Source of the DNA: Talinum fruticosum
Taxonomy: Eukaryota; Streptophyta; Magnoliopsida; Caryophyllales; Talinaceae
Reading direction: 5' to 3'
DNA: 64,000 nt
Assembly (NCBI GenBank): GCA_021018815.1
Contig: JAITYX010000016.1
Location: forward strand, 2,300,001-2,364,000
Shown here in pieces: positions 34,570-47,264 of this stretch. The notes beneath the pieces are model-generated. The model was given only the letters and a program-made list of their open reading frames with translations, had not been told where the DNA came from and searched no databases. Position 1 is the stretch's first letter. Every line of letters starts with the position of its first letter. The position numbers and the translations under genes are program-made.

Positions 34570-36500
34570 CATCATCGAGGAAGATATAGGTATCAATACC
34601 TTTAACATGTCATTTTAGTGATATGGCTGGGATGTGAACAACATACTGCATAGAAGAACGAGAAAACAAAAAAATGCAGCTTTCGTAGCCATTTTAGAAC
34701 AAATGTTATGCTGAAGATGTTAACCAAAGATTTTCAATTTTTTTCACCCTTTTGTTTTTTTCTTATTTTATTTCTCCTTTTGGTTTTCAGTTTGTTCTTT
34801 TCTTTTTAATTTCATTGTGTCGGATACTTCATTGAATTTGTCAAGACTAAATAATGTGAAGTGATTCTTCATAAAGCAAAAGCGTATTAAATTTCAGCAA
34901 TTTATTTCATGAAAACCTCATTTTTCTTTCTTCTTTTTCCTTGAATAATTCTATCAACCCTTAAAAGGGTTGCACAATTTAATATGGGTTCATACTATCA
35001 AAATCTTTAGTAGTCATCTCTCACGATATCAAAGGGAGTTTCATTGAAGAATTGAGTGACCCATGCAGGCCTATCATGAATGAACATTTTACACCCATTT
35101 ACACAAAATCTTATGAGGCTTTATATGAAGAGCCTTCCTCTCGTTGATTGAGACCCTACAGAATTAGGCCACTAAAGAAACTTAGCTAACTTTATCATTT
35201 ACCTAAATTCCATGAAAATTTTAGGATGTTAGCTCTCAGTGCGATTAGGGTGACGAAATAGTTTCATATCTTGGAAACTATTTGTAACGTCATTTATGAG
35301 CACAACTTCAACTCTTATTAATTTTTCCAAGAAGAAGCCGCCTTTGGCATCATAAGATAAATATGCTCATGTTTCAGGATGAGTATGATCAAATGAAAGA
35401 AAACTGCAGGAAATACTTTCTCTTTCACAATAAATGGCAAATGAACCAAATAATTGCAAACGGAAAAAGAATTCATAGTAAGACTACGAGTCAAAAGTGT
35501 CTATTTACTAGCGAGAAAAGAGGATTGAGTCTATTTCTTTTGAAATAGTTGCAATTTGTTGCAAGTCAAATCCACCCTCCTTCATTCGAGATATGGCAGA
35601 AGATATTCTTTGAATAATATTTGCATATTCTTTGAGATCGTCTCGGTTAACATTGATTTTTCTTCTTGGATAATCTGAAAATTTTCATTTCTTGCTATAG
35701 TGGCTTTACATGGAAAAGTAGGACATATTTCTTTCTATGACCTCTTTTAGCACAGGTCAGTGACTCTTCACTACTCACAAAAACTATGGGATCAGTCTCA
35801 CTAAGATCCATAGAAGGAAATTTTACTATTATTCCAAGAATCATATCAAAGAACATGTGATTTGATGTTCTAGCATTATTCAAGGATCTCTCCTACCACT
35901 AGTATATTCCTTTACTTCAATTCTTTTGTTTTTTTTTTTTATCATCTTCCTCTTTTCCATTGTGAAATTCTTCATAAAAGCAAAAGCCGGACAGATAGTT
36001 GCAATCTTGCTACTGCTGAAAGCAATGCGGGTAAGCCGAGAAGACCGACAGGCAGGAAAACAGGAACTAAGTACAAAAATTCAATCTCGGTAATGTGTTA
36101 TACTTACAAACTCGAATGATTCTTCTCCACCTGTAGTATCACAAGCCCTCTTTGAAAGCCATTGGTTCAATGTTACGAGTGGGACCAGCAAAAACTTGCT
36201 CCTTCATAAAGCTTAGGAATTCGAAGTCTTTTACAAGATGCTAAGTTCTATTGTAAGCACTACAAATCACCTATGATTTCTAGAAGTTCCTCATCAATTT
36301 GTAATTTCTATTTTTTAATTTCATCAATGATACTTGCATGATTAGGTTTTTGGATCAAGTAATGTGAATTTGATGCGGTTACATAAGCATGAAAAAGAAT
36401 CAAACTGGGAAGGAAAAGGAAGTACTATGGGGTACTAAACGGGTTCTTATTCCCCAGCATGAACAAGAAGCATTGGGACCATAATTGCATTCAAAAGAAA
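34570..36500. other. MIR399-cluster spacer (paralogous to 22.6-23.0, 28.1-28.5 and 24.9-25.3 kb)
   Basis: Shared phrases include GTGAAGTGATTCTTCATAAAG (34858; compare about 22930) and TTTTAGCACAGGTCAGTGACTCTTCA (about 35745; compare 28185 and 19390). No gene or miRNA hairpin is seen. A minus-strand MIR399 copy expected near 35 kb by position was not found. Confidence 0.45.
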
Positions 36501-36586
36501 AGCAACATGTGTTCTCTTTGCTTTGGGGTAGGAAAAAGGGAAGAAAAAGAAGATAGAGAAGGACCATCTAGTGCTCTAGGCTTCCA

Positions 36587-36634
36587 GCATATGCTATCAA
36601 TTCTTGGGATATCCCATCACGAGGGTATAAATAG
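36587..36634 (+). promoter_or_regulatory. Promoter of MIR399 copy E: two P1BS and TATA box
   Basis: P1BS sites GCATATGC (36587-36594) and GGATATCC (36607-36614) are followed by TATAAATAG at 36626-36634. The first P1BS is closer to the TATA than in copies B-D. Confidence 0.8.
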
Positions 36635-36691
36635 AAGTGCAATTTATGGTTTTGGAGCAAGCAGCGCTAAAACCAAAAGAAGATATGTGTT

Positions 36692-36786
36692 CGGTGAATA
36701 ACGAGTGTGATTCTCCCTTGGCATGCATCTATGCACATTCATACTCCTTGACATGCCAAAGGAGAATTGCCCTGCAATTCACCACC
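36692..36786 (+). ncRNA. MIR399: MIR399 precursor, copy E (plus strand)
   Basis: A hairpin of about 95 nt. The miR399 on the 3' arm is at 36754-36774, identical to copies B, C and G. The 5' arm GTGATTCTCCCTTGGCATGC has one change (CTTT to CCTT) that adds a mismatch in the duplex. The lower stem pairs GGTGAATAACGAG with CTGCAATTCACC. It is preceded by a double P1BS promoter. Confidence 0.94.
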
Positions 36787-37293
36787 ATAATGATCTCCAG
36801 GATCACACATTCACACCAGAGGATACACGATCAAACGTTTCGATCATGAGCAGGTAAAACTTAATAAGATTTTAAAGCAATGATCATCCTCTTCTGCTTT
36901 AAAATAGACTGTAGCTAATAGTTCTCAATCTGATTGCGAGTGCCCCACAAATCTAGCAGTGGTAAGAGGCTTAAGACGACTAACATTACATGTACGCCTT
37001 ATTGAATTATAGATACATTTTTTGTTGGATGCCAACAGAAAAATTTAACCGAAAACAACGAGCTATGTAAACTGCTTCACGAGAAAGACATGAGTGCTGG
37101 TACCTCGGTATCTTCAAGATTTTGGTTTAGTAAATCACTTGGAATGTAGGAAAAGTATAACCCAAGGCCTGACCTCAAAAATGCAAAAGAGTTCTTCCAC
37201 ATAGTTGGGAAAAATTTTACGGATTACTGCCTTTCGGTCACTTAAAATATCCAGGAACGAAATGTTTTGTAGAGTCTCTTTGTCCTCGCAATT

Positions 37294-37521
37294 AGGAATA
37301 GGTTTATACTCTAACACGCCCCCTCACGCGAATACCCTTTGGGCTTGAAGCGTGGATGCAACAAAGGCTCCTCCTTGCCTTGTGCAATAATTAATATGGA
37401 GGCTGCTGAGATTCGAACCCGAGACCTCTCGCTCGAAAGGCTCGATACCATGTTCAAGAACCAACTCAACCAAAAGCCTAAGCCGATGGTTGAAGGCCCA
37501 GAATAGGTTTATACTCTAACA
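37294..37521 (-). mobile_element. TRIM-like mini LTR retroelement
   Basis: On the minus strand a 71-bp LTR (37521-37451) reads TGTTAGAGTATAAACC...GGTTCTTGAACA. A primer-binding site TGGTATCGAG (37450-37441) follows at once. The internal part is only about 125 bp. A purine tract TGAGGGGGCG then abuts a second TGTTAGAGTATAAACC start at 37316, which matches for only about 22 bp before it diverges. No coding sequence. This is the architecture of terminal-repeat retrotransposons in miniature, with a truncated 3' LTR. Confidence 0.65.
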
Positions 37522-37529
37522 AGCAACTT

Positions 37530-38530
37530 TTCATCACTATGAGAACTTTGTTAAGAAATTAAATTATGTGAAAGGCTCTCGTATGGTGAAAGCATCTGAA
37601 ATTTAGAGCAAGTTATGTCGTAGAACACACTTTTATCTTTTTTTCTTCAATTTTACCGGCCTTTTACTAATAAGGGTTCTATGGTAGCAGCAGTTTCTAA
37701 ATTGACAAAGAGATAATTTTCTGCAAGGGAAAGAAAAGGAAAAGCAATGAAGAATAGTCCAATAAAGCACCTCATTTTAAGGTGGCAGCATGAACAGTTT
37801 CTTCAGGATGCAAAAATTTCAATACCAATCATGAAAAAATGTGAATATATGGGACACAATGCAGTCAAGCAGAGAGATCAAGAAAATGGCAACAAAGTGG
37901 AACCTTAGAGTGAAAATCATTCAAATGGATCCTGTCTCATGAAGTATTCCCCCCCTTTTTTCCCAGTCAAGGACCATAAGGTTTCAAGGACAACTCAAGA
38001 ACTTTAGAGACTTGAATATATTTGATAATAGGAGATATAACATTAACCAATAAACTTTAAGATACTAATATGTGCAGCAAGAGTAAAATCAAAATTTTTT
38101 GAGGGTAAATGTTTATGCATTTATTTTTATTTCAATTCTCAACAATCCCTACCACATCATATCGTATAAATTACCTTAGTGTGTATTATGATGTTCCTGC
38201 CTTCGGTAGTGTGCAGGCCAAATGTAGGATTTATAGAAGGGCTACTTCCACAAGAGATGTGAATAGCAAAATCCTTACTAGCCTCTCACTTCAAACAAAG
38301 TCCAAGCATAAAACGGTTAAGGGAAATGTTCTATTTTCTTCATTATTATCTAAAGCTAAAAAAGAGTATTTTTGTACCATTAGAATTGGGCTTCTTGATT
38401 ATTCTCAAGAATTATTCATGAAAAAGCATCATTTGACTTGTTTGATTAATATTTGACACCCTGTACAAAAAGCCTTACCTTTGGTTTCCAAAGAGGCATC
38501 TAGCTAGATTTCACAAAATGAAAAGGGAAC
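37530..38530. other. Spacer, nothing recognised
   Basis: The 115-codon plus frame at 38109-38456 matches no family known to me. It begins inside T-rich sequence and has no splice or promoter context, so it is not called a gene. Confidence 0.4.
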
Positions 38531-38539
38531 AGAAGATAT

Positions 38540-38740
38540 TGACCTATCAATTATGATAGAGACTTTTCGAATAACTTAAGTGAGAAAAGGGTTTATCAAC
38601 TGGAATTTTCCCCAGTATATGCTATGCATTTATCCAGCACACAAAAATCATGCTATAAATTAACAAAAACGACTTCTAAATGCAACTCAAACTAGCTCAT
38701 CACGAAAAAGCCTGCAGATGTCGGGCTACTGAAACATAGT
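38540..38740 (+). promoter_or_regulatory. Orphan MIR399-type promoter block R4 with P1BS
   Basis: It shares TATCAACTGGAATTTTCCCCAGTATATGCTATGC with blocks R1-R3. P1BS GTATATGC is at 38615-38622 and CTATAAATT near 38653 is TATA-like. No recognisable miR399 hairpin follows. Confidence 0.4.
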
Positions 38741-38749
38741 CCAAGAATT

Positions 38750-41460
38750 ATTTTTACACCTGCACTCAGAACATGAAAGCAAAGTATGCTAGAAAAGGGT
38801 TTTCCCTACAAGGTTAACAGGCACTTTGTCACAAAAAACATCAAGTTATTAAAGAAACACAATTTGGGGTATTCAGGAACCTCAATGATTTAAATGTCAT
38901 ATGCGCAATTTTCAAATTCTAAGGATCACTAGGAGCTTAAACTTCTCTATTTAGTAGTCTAATGTATATAATGGATATGGAAACATCAAAGTGCTTCATC
39001 AAGAGGCCAACTATGTTATTCTGAATTAAAGAACAGGAATAGCAACCATAACAATAAAACCAGAATTAGCACTCATCCTGTTGTAGGCGCAGTCGAGGGA
39101 GCTCAATACATGTGCGGCCTTATCCTCAGCAACTAAAGCCTAGTATATTTGCGTAACTTCAAGTATACAAGGATTTCAAACCATTAACAATGTGGTTCCT
39201 GATATAGTGTTCTCTACCTTGGAACAGTGTTACTACTAATAAATTGTAGGAGCTTCCATTTCTCATAACAAACACACAAGCATGAAAGAAGAAAATAGAG
39301 GGCTAAGGGATACCACCCTTTTCCAGTACAGAGAGCAAATTGATAGCTTGGGGCTCTGCATTTGTCTCTTAGGCAAAAATGAAGGCTCAAATGTAGTGGA
39401 AATTGTTAGCTAGGTTATTAACTCGAAAAATTATCCTTTAATATGCAGGCAATGCCCATGTGTACTATCGTATGAGTGCTAGCACTTATATAATCAGTAA
39501 AGTAATTGTGCTGTTATTCTTCCTGTTCGTTTATACTAAGCACTCTGCACCCCATTCTTGTCTATTTCCCCTTAGGCAAGTCAATTTGACAAATGGTTTC
39601 AATGACATGAATTTAGACTTTTATCAAAGATTTGAAACTTTAATACAGAATGTCGTAGAAGATAGTCTACATCACCATTTCACAGTTAAGCTGCATATGC
39701 AAAATAATGGCTTACCTACCTAGACATCTTCATACAGAATCTACGTTCTGTTTGACACTCAATGTGTTTCGTTGGATGTATGCAACGTGTCATAAATTTC
39801 TATTCACACATTAACTTGATAAAATTGCCAAATGAAGGGCATAAGTTTTGAGCCTCAAGATATCATTTTGGTAAATTAGTAATCTGCATGGCGGTTATCT
39901 TTCAGGAATCAAGAGGCCTGAGAGGATCTCTGAGGGACTCAGGTTATTGAATTTGTGGGAGAAAGTTCAAAAAGGAGTCCCATGTATCTATACAACATCC
40001 AGATTTCCATGAGAGTGGCGAAAGGAGTAGCAGGAAAGCAGTTTGTCCGAATGCTCTAGAGCTTAGTGTGAAAGATGAAGACCAATCAAAAAAATTGGCC
40101 AATTCACTTTTGGAAATTAAAGAGAATTTTGGAGAAATATCTTTTCATTAAAATGATATTGGACCTTCTTAACCCCATGAGGAATGAACTAAGGTTCAAC
40201 CATCAAATCTACATCAGCAAAAAGAATCAGAATTCTAAGCTGGAAAGTGTAAAACATTGGAAAACTACATTGATAGTTGTTTAGAGGACTAAGTTACCCA
40301 GTTTTTCTGAACATCTTATTCTCTTTACAAGATGACATCTTCTCGTCTATTTTGTAATTATTTGTACTTTACTGAAAGGAAAAAACCTTATTCTTTTTAT
40401 TAATAAAACCTCAAACATTCAGACCAGAATGTGGTTCATAATCTGAGAAAGTTTGAGTTCTGCAAACCAGAAGCAGAGTTTTCACACCTTTTTTGGATAA
40501 GTATGGAGAAAATATATTAATGAGACACGAGGTGTTACCCATTTATGGAAGGGACAAATACAAAAATCATCATGCCCTCAAGCTCTAATGCAAAATATTA
40601 TCAGCAAAACCCAAAAGAGACAACTTTCTACCACAATGGAGCACATGGCTCCAACTATACAAAATTCTCAAAATTAGAGCTTGAAATCCTAAAAGGACAA
40701 AGCTTTGTCCTCAAAAATCTGTAAGGTCCTTTCCTTCAAAACTTTCTACAAAATCCAAAAGAGTTTTCACACGATAACAAAAAAATGCACACATCTAATC
40801 CTCTAGCATCTTATACAACATTTTTACTGTAAACAATTGAATGGGTATGGTTTTGTTGTAGGACATCTATCTAACATTTTGAAGCACAACCTAGGGTTGC
40901 TATACATACAGATTTATTTGTGCACATCATAAGGTGTGCACCAAGTTAGCGATGGTTTAGTGGACACCAAGACATAATGGATTTCCCACTGTCTGCCCTG
41001 CACAAGCAAAGACTAATCTTATACTCCAATGAGCCACTAGATATATTTCAGCAATAAAGGACATACTCCCATTTCACGATGAAGGTTAAGGGATCCACAT
41101 TTGATCCGAAAGCATATGGTGATTCTTACCTAATTGCTAATCAAGGATTTTTCATAGAGATTGATATATTAAGCAATACAATGTGTATCCAAAAATGAAC
41201 AGGACCAAAAACAGTATTCTTTTAGTAGTTTTGTGTTATTGGTGAATTTACATACACCACCACAAAAGAAGTCTGATTATAGAAATAGCTCAATGCTTTA
41301 GTCCATTGCTTATTCTTTCCATTGAAAAAACTATGGAAACTAGTGAATTAATGAAATACAAGCTGGATAGGTTCAGCTCATGCAAGTACGATACAATTAG
41401 GACAATGGCATTGCAAAGCTTTACCTATATCTGGAATGATGCAACTAGGATGTCTTTAAA
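38750..41460. other. Spacer on the 3' side of MIR399 copy F
   Basis: The segment at 39460-39725 is a paralogue of the block at 17700-18070, which supports a large duplication that includes copies A and F. The remaining sequence shows no genes. Confidence 0.4.
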
Positions 41461-41463
41461 TGA

Positions 41464-41590
41464 TTGCATAGATGAATTGCCGGGCAAATCTTCTTTGGCA
41501 GTGAGCTGAATTCACCATCCTATGAAATTTAGAAGAAGCAGTTAGCAAAGAACTGCCAGAGAAGATTTGCCCAGTAATGCAGCCATGCAC
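41464..41590 (-). ncRNA. MIR399: MIR399 precursor, copy F (minus strand, variant mature)
   Basis: A hairpin of about 127 nt homologous to copy A. On the minus strand the 3' arm (41500-41480) gives a miR399 variant beginning TGCCAAAGAAGA and ending TTTGCCCGG: position 9 is A instead of G. The opposite arm is a compensated partner, GGGCAAATCTTCTCTGGCA in minus reading. Read on the plus strand, that arm (41554-41574) begins TGCCAGAGAAGA and ends TTTGCCCAG, itself miR399-like. The outer stem pairs TGCATAG with CCATGCA. The promoter is on the right. Confidence 0.88.
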
Positions 41591-41633
41591 TTAACTTGGC
41601 AACTCAAGTGAACTCATTCACCAGTGCAACACA

Positions 41634-41788
41634 TATTTATAAACAATGGACCAAATAATTATTTTGCAAAAAGCATATTCCTTGCACAGGCACACTTAGA
41701 ATTGATTTACCTACTAAACAAGAAAACTTAAGGATTGTCCTGGAAAATCGAATCAAAACAATATACCAACCCTGCAAGCAGGATATTC
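41634..41788 (-). promoter_or_regulatory. Promoter of MIR399 copy F: TATA box and two P1BS
   Basis: TATAAATA in minus reading lies at 41641-41634, about 50 bp before the hairpin. P1BS GCATATTC lies at 41673-41680 and GGATATTC at 41781-41788. The inner site occupies the same place as in copy A. Confidence 0.78.
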
Positions 41789-41999
41789 CAAGCACATCCT
41801 ACTTGATCGAGGTATAGGAAAAATGCACTCCTGTTTCTTTAACATTATTTGGCTTTTGTATGTCTGATATTGGGTGCTCAAGGAAAGTCAGATAACTATG
41901 GCAGAGAAGCATTAGTCATTACCTGACAAGCTCGTGAACATTAACATGTTCTAAATGGTGTATGACAACATTTGGATGAATAGTTCCTGTGGAAATTTC

Positions 42000-43010
42000 C
42001 GCAAGAAACCAAAATGTGAATACAACTGAAGTCATTTGGGAACTTTTTGTCCTGGATATCAACTACGTATTGCTTGTTTATAGTTTCTATCTGCATCATT
42101 TCAATTATATACAAGAATGAAAGTCACCCATGAAGCATTTTGATTGGCTATGTCCATACATATTTCATCAGATCAGAATTCCAGAATGCAATATATACTG
42201 CAGTTTTGTGGTTTCAATGGTATCACTAGTCAAAATATTATCTTCTACGAATTTAACCTAAACTTTCTAGGGTCGAATGGTACCAAGTTCTTAAATAGAC
42301 TGCTACTCTTCCAGCCATATATAGTACATAAAACATATTAAACCCAACGATCAGCTAGTAGTCAAGTACCAGAAGTGATCATGAAAAGTTTCTCATGATA
42401 ACAAGCAAGATAATGAAAATCTAATAAGCAAAGCATCTTGAAATTCATCCGTCATATCTAAAATGCAGATACTGTTCCTTCTACTGATTAAAGTTACAAA
42501 GAAACACTGACTAATTTGATTATGCAGCGTCCAGCAAATTGATAAAAAAGTAAGAACATACTGCATGCGAGCAGACACATCACACTGAATTCTTCGATGT
42601 TATTTGCAATGAGCCATACAAAACTTAATGTGAACAGAAAGCCATTTGGGAACTCTGGAATATTCATATCTAGACAGCAGACCATTTGAGCTTTAAAAGA
42701 TTGACCGTTTAGGCCACTGATAGGTTATATCATGATCATGTGAATTCTACAAAGTTGCACATAAAATGTATTTCAATACCAACATTCATCTGCTAAATGT
42801 AACTATTCAGAAAATCTCAAACTAAGTTCGGAATATGCACATGGAAAGTTTTTTTAAATCGAAAAAAAAAAAGAATGTAGCACTGTACCCAACCCAAAGG
42901 TTGTTGCAGGTTCATGAGAAGTCAACCTGAGGAATAATGATGAGATACAACTAGTTTCCTGAAATTTTTACAGAAATCAAATGATACTATAAATATTAAG
43001 TCAGAAGTAG
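42000..43010. other. Spacer, nothing recognised
   Basis: No coding frame, hairpin or bounded repeat can be supported here. Confidence 0.4.
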
Positions 43011-43017
43011 ATATTTA

Positions 43018-43470
43018 GAGCATGTTTGGCTAGTTTTAAAAAAATTGTTTTTGTTGTTGAAAAGTATTTTTTTGAAAATTGTTTTTGAAGAAAAGTTGAA
43101 GTGTTTGGCCTAAATTTTACATCAGTGTTTTTTAAATAATTAATTTGTTTCGCCAAGATTTTTAAAAAGAGAGAGATAAGATATAGATAAAACAAAACAA
43201 GAGAGAGAAGAGAGAAATAAAGATAGAGGAGAGAGAGAGAGATAGAGGAGAGAGAAAATAAAAAATAACGTAAAAAGAGAGGAGAGAGTATGGGATTCTA
43301 GGTGATAGTTACGGAGTTTTTCAGAAATTAGAAACAGAAATAGTTACTTGCTATTTCTATTTCTGGGAGTTTTTCTCCAAAATCATTTTTGAATTTAAAA
43401 AATTAGTGTTTAGCATAACTTCAGTTTTTAGTATTCAAAAATAGTTTTAAAATCTAGACCAAACACCCAC
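43018..43470. mobile_element. Tourist/Harbinger-like MITE, 453 bp, TTA target duplication
   Basis: Terminal repeats GAGCATGTTTGGCTAG (left) and GTGGGTGTTTGGTCTAG (right, reverse complement) are flanked by TTA at 43015-43017 and 43471-43473. The interior is AT-rich with a GAGAGA stretch. This fits a PIF/Harbinger-derived MITE. Confidence 0.7.
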
Positions 43471-43479
43471 TTAAGAAGT

Positions 43480-44640
43480 TCATGTTTTTCACTTCTGAAA
43501 TTCTGCACAGACAGATTAAGCTTCCTTTTCTTTTTCTGGGAGATATTTACTTTTTGACTAGAGCACTTCTAGTGCTTTGGTCTTTGTGTGTCTTTCCTGC
43601 ATAAACTTATGTGGTAGTCTTGATGTCTTTAAATGTATTTTTCCGTACTTGTTCATTCCTCCCATAAAGTATTAGCCTTATTAACTTGATCAGCAGTAGA
43701 AACCTATCTGTCATATGTAGTCTTTATAGATATGTAACAGCTACACAAAGTCAATTGTATAATTACCAGTACGATAAATTTCTGATAGTGCTGTTAATTA
43801 TTAACATTAAGCCTTTTGACATAAGTTGTACAGCATGATGACCATACTTTCACTTCTATGTATTTTACTCAGATATAAAAGCATGAAATCCTTAGAATGA
43901 AAAGTTCAAACAGTTTTAAGTCTCAGAAATATATTTCTCCAAAAAATGAGCATTTACATTGAATTTCTCCAACATATTTTGGGATGTCAGACACTTGACA
44001 ACATATGTTAGGCAAACGTAGTGTTGTTTTGAGTCCAAGTGTCAAACATGTAGGATGAAGGCTTAACAAAGGTATATGTGTTTTCCTATAACATAAATAA
44101 TAGAAATGAAATATTCGAAAGATTCTGTTTCTCCTAGCATCTGTTTCTCAGTCAAGAAAAATCGGTTGCATTTCTCCTACATATGGGCAGTAAAATAGTT
44201 TTTTATGCTAATTAAAAAGATGCCTTCCATTATTTTGGAACTTGCGCAGTCCTTTCCACAAGAATAGGAACACTTTTGCGACAAACCTTTTAAGTTCATA
44301 GTCCATACACAGAGTTTGTGAAGATGCCACCACATCAGAAGAAAGAATAAAGGGATAATTCTGTGTATTTCCTATTTCCTCATAAGGGCCATTAAGATCT
44401 CTTGCATTACTCACATGAGATGCAAGGAAATGTAATGACCAATAGATATGTATCTAAATTTTCAAGAACTTCTATGCTAGATAATTATATTTCACTTAAG
44501 TAACATATTGCAAGAGTTTTGAAAAGCCAACTATCCATTGTATGATGCAATAAACATGTAGTTATGTAAAATTTTCTGACTTGCAGTTAAGAAATGAGCA
44601 TCGATTGCATGAGATTGATCACAATTTTATCTTGTATAAA
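43480..44640. other. Spacer upstream of MIR399 copy G
   Basis: No gene is recognised. A lone P1BS (GCATATTC, 44672-44679), preceded by TCTTGCAAAGA as in copy A, shows that minus-type promoter sequence is also present here, but without a hairpin to its left. Confidence 0.4.
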
Positions 44641-44819
44641 GAGTCTCACACTCTAACTAGTCTTGCAAAGAGCATATTCGAGTCTGGGGAATTTGAAAGG
44701 AGAAAAAGTAACGGGATATTTAACAACAATTCACCTTCAGAGGAATGAGAATATTGTAGTGGGAGAATCAGGACCATGAGGACATGAATGGCATAAGCTC
44801 TTCTACAGAAATTGTCCCA

Positions 44820-44883
44820 GCATATGCTCTCTCTCCTTCTTAGCATATCCAGTACCAAGATGAACCATCAAGAAGTATAAATA
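44820..44883 (+). promoter_or_regulatory. Promoter of MIR399 copy G: two P1BS and TATA box
   Basis: P1BS GCATATGC (44820-44827) and GCATATCC (44843-44850), with TATAAATA at 44876-44883. It is homologous to orphan blocks R1-R4. The hairpin is about 180 bp downstream, further than the 65 bp seen in copies B-E. Confidence 0.72.
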
Positions 44884-45060
44884 TGATCTCCATAGTCTCC
44901 TGTAACCACAGCAGTAGCATACTAAGTGGGTAGCAGATCTCAGAATTCATTGACAGTTCAATTTCACCTAGTATTCACCAAAAATCTGTACTCATGCTTT
45001 AAGCTAGGAGTTCGTCTCTAGGACGAGAAAGTTTCAGATGAGAGGAAAAAACCGCACTAA

Positions 45061-45152
45061 GGTGAATGACAGTGCAGTTCTCCTTTGGCACGCAGATCGT
45101 GTACATGCATACTTGTAAGTCATGCCAAAGGAGAATTGCCCTGCCATTCACC
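45061..45152 (+). ncRNA. MIR399: MIR399 precursor, copy G (plus strand)
   Basis: A hairpin of about 92 nt. The canonical miR399 on the 3' arm is at 45123-45143, identical to copies B, C and E. The 5' arm is GCAGTTCTCCTTTGGCACGC. The lower stem is perfect (GGTGAATG with CATTCACC). It is expected to feed the same PHO2-repressing pool as the other copies. Confidence 0.95.
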
Positions 45153-45159
45153 ATTACAA

Positions 45160-47260
45160 GTATTATTTGTTCGTACATGTTCAATAAATGGTGTTTGCCT
45201 ACCTGACTTACCCATATATAATAAAATATATAATATTCTATCTTTTTGCCCTCTGCAGGTGAAGGTACTGTTACAGAAACTCTTGCAAGGTCCAGCTTCA
45301 TGTAGAACAGAAAGCGCAAATATGACTGTAACGACAAAGTCAATGTAGGATACTTGACCAGATCAAATAACTTATCTCCTTGGAAGATCAATTGAGGTCA
45401 TTCTACACATAAACCTGCCCCATTTTAAATCTTTCATCAGCTCTCAGTAACTTTTTTATGAAAAAAATAGTGCAAAAGAAATTGTATTTAGTTACTCAAA
45501 GGCGTACAATTGCTTCAGATAGAAAATATTGTATTAATGCATGTAACAACTCAAGATACAATAATCTTAAGTACAATATTGTGGAACAGGAATTGTGCCG
45601 TAAAGAAACCAGCACTAAAAAAGTGGCTACCAATCACATTACACAAATATGATGCAACAGAAAGACCTCAGGCAAAGATTTTTGGAATGTATATGTTTCA
45701 GCATCAGCATGTTCACAGTACATTAGGCACAACCATGCTATTATGGATATTTAAAACAAGAGTTCAACAATGAAAAATAAGAAGCACATAATTGCAATCG
45801 ACAGAACTCTTTACCAATGAGAATGTTGAAACCAAAATGAGCTCGACAATGCAGAATAAGAATTTTTTCTTTAATGCTCATTTTGTCTTTGCTAGCACTG
45901 AGAATGGTGAAGCCAAGAAGATCTTGATAATGAAGAATAAGATTAAAGTTTTACGCTCGTTTTGTCTTCTCTAGCAATGAGAATGGTGAGGCCAACAACT
46001 TGCTCAAGCGAATGTATATAAATTTGAATTTTGAACACTAAGTTTTAGTTATTTAACAGAATATGAAAATAGAACCTTCATTCAAGTAGATTTGAGAACA
46101 ATAGAAATAAAAAAGTAATTTTCAAGGCCAGAACTCAAATAAAAAAATAAAATAATGACTAGATGCAATTTAGTTATTGTGGATGCCTCACTAGCGTAGG
46201 CCATCATATACTCGAAAGAGCACAAATTGATCAAACTAAGTTCCTTTTGTATAGAAGGAAGCTAAATGAGTAAAATGGAAGGCGAGCAAAGGCAGCACTT
46301 GGATGATACGCTTAAACACTCCCCATAGCCAGAAACCCCTTCACATAAAAGATTCAAAGCAGAATTCCCAACATCCCTTCCCTTCCTGTCTTTCCAAATC
46401 AGTAACTAAGTAACCTTCTGATCTCCCAGGACTGCTGGCACACCAAACTTATGGGATATCCATAATATCCCATGCTTTACATAGCATCAGTAGTGCAACA
46501 ACATTATGGGGCAACTTTATCATGGAGTGAAATTAAGATTAGCAAAATCGAAGCCAGTTTTGGAGGATTGATGGTTCAAGCAGACGCGCTGTATGCACCT
46601 TTGGAGTTACCTTTCTATGTCTGATGATACCTGAAATTAAAGCTTAGAACGTGCAATCCATTTCTACTGTCTTCCCAATATAATCGTTTGTCTCCCCCAT
46701 ATTTGCCCATTCTACTGGTTTCCTATCCTACAATCAGAAGAGTTGATAAAGCATTTAGTATTCCAGATCCCCTCTTGTAAACTTTTCCCTAAACCATTAA
46801 CCACTGTCCTTTACTCTAAAGGCCCATAATTACGGAGATTCTCATGCACCTGATTTGTTACACAGTTCAAATGAAGAATAGATAGGAGTATGTCCTCACA
46901 GAACAGTTTCTCCAATGATTGGAACAGAATTAGAAGATAAATCATCCCTACAGTTTGAGTGGTAAACCAAAATTGGTATTTCATCTATCCCCAAATAAAC
47001 CTTCCTGAATTTGCTCACCAGAATGCTCTTGGGACAGTATTATTTCATTAATAAGGGAATTCTAGTAAATTTCACCTAGGATGGTAAACATGTGCCATGA
47101 GACTTGGTAATTATATAGTAGATAAATCAATTTTTTAGTACGTAGGTAAAGATATTATATTTGCAATCCCATAAAGTAAAAGAATGATTAGTAAGAAGCA
47201 TCACATCATGAAGGGTGTGTTACCCTGTGTCACGAAACACAGGAGCAAGTAATGTCTATA
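45160..47260. other. Spacer after MIR399 copy G
   Basis: No genes are recognised. Short frames at 45458-45974 are not protein-like. A tandem repeat lies at 45819-45995. Confidence 0.4.
45819..45995. repeat. 80-bp tandem repeat, about 2.2 copies
   Basis: GAGAATG(G/T)TGA.(A/G)CCAA recurs at 45819, 45900 and 45979. TCATTTTGTCTT.(T/C)CTAGCA(A/C)TGAGAATG links the units. Confidence 0.75.
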
Positions 47261-47264
47261 TTTT

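Noticed and set aside
34900..35300. Expected minus-strand MIR399 partner of copy E
   Set aside because: Spacer homology suggested a position here, but no arm pair or miR399-like 21-mer could be recognised.
37400..37440. tRNA-like GATTCGAACCCGAGACC box
   Set aside because: It resembles a B box, but no A box or cloverleaf is present. It lies inside the TRIM-like element next to its primer-binding site.
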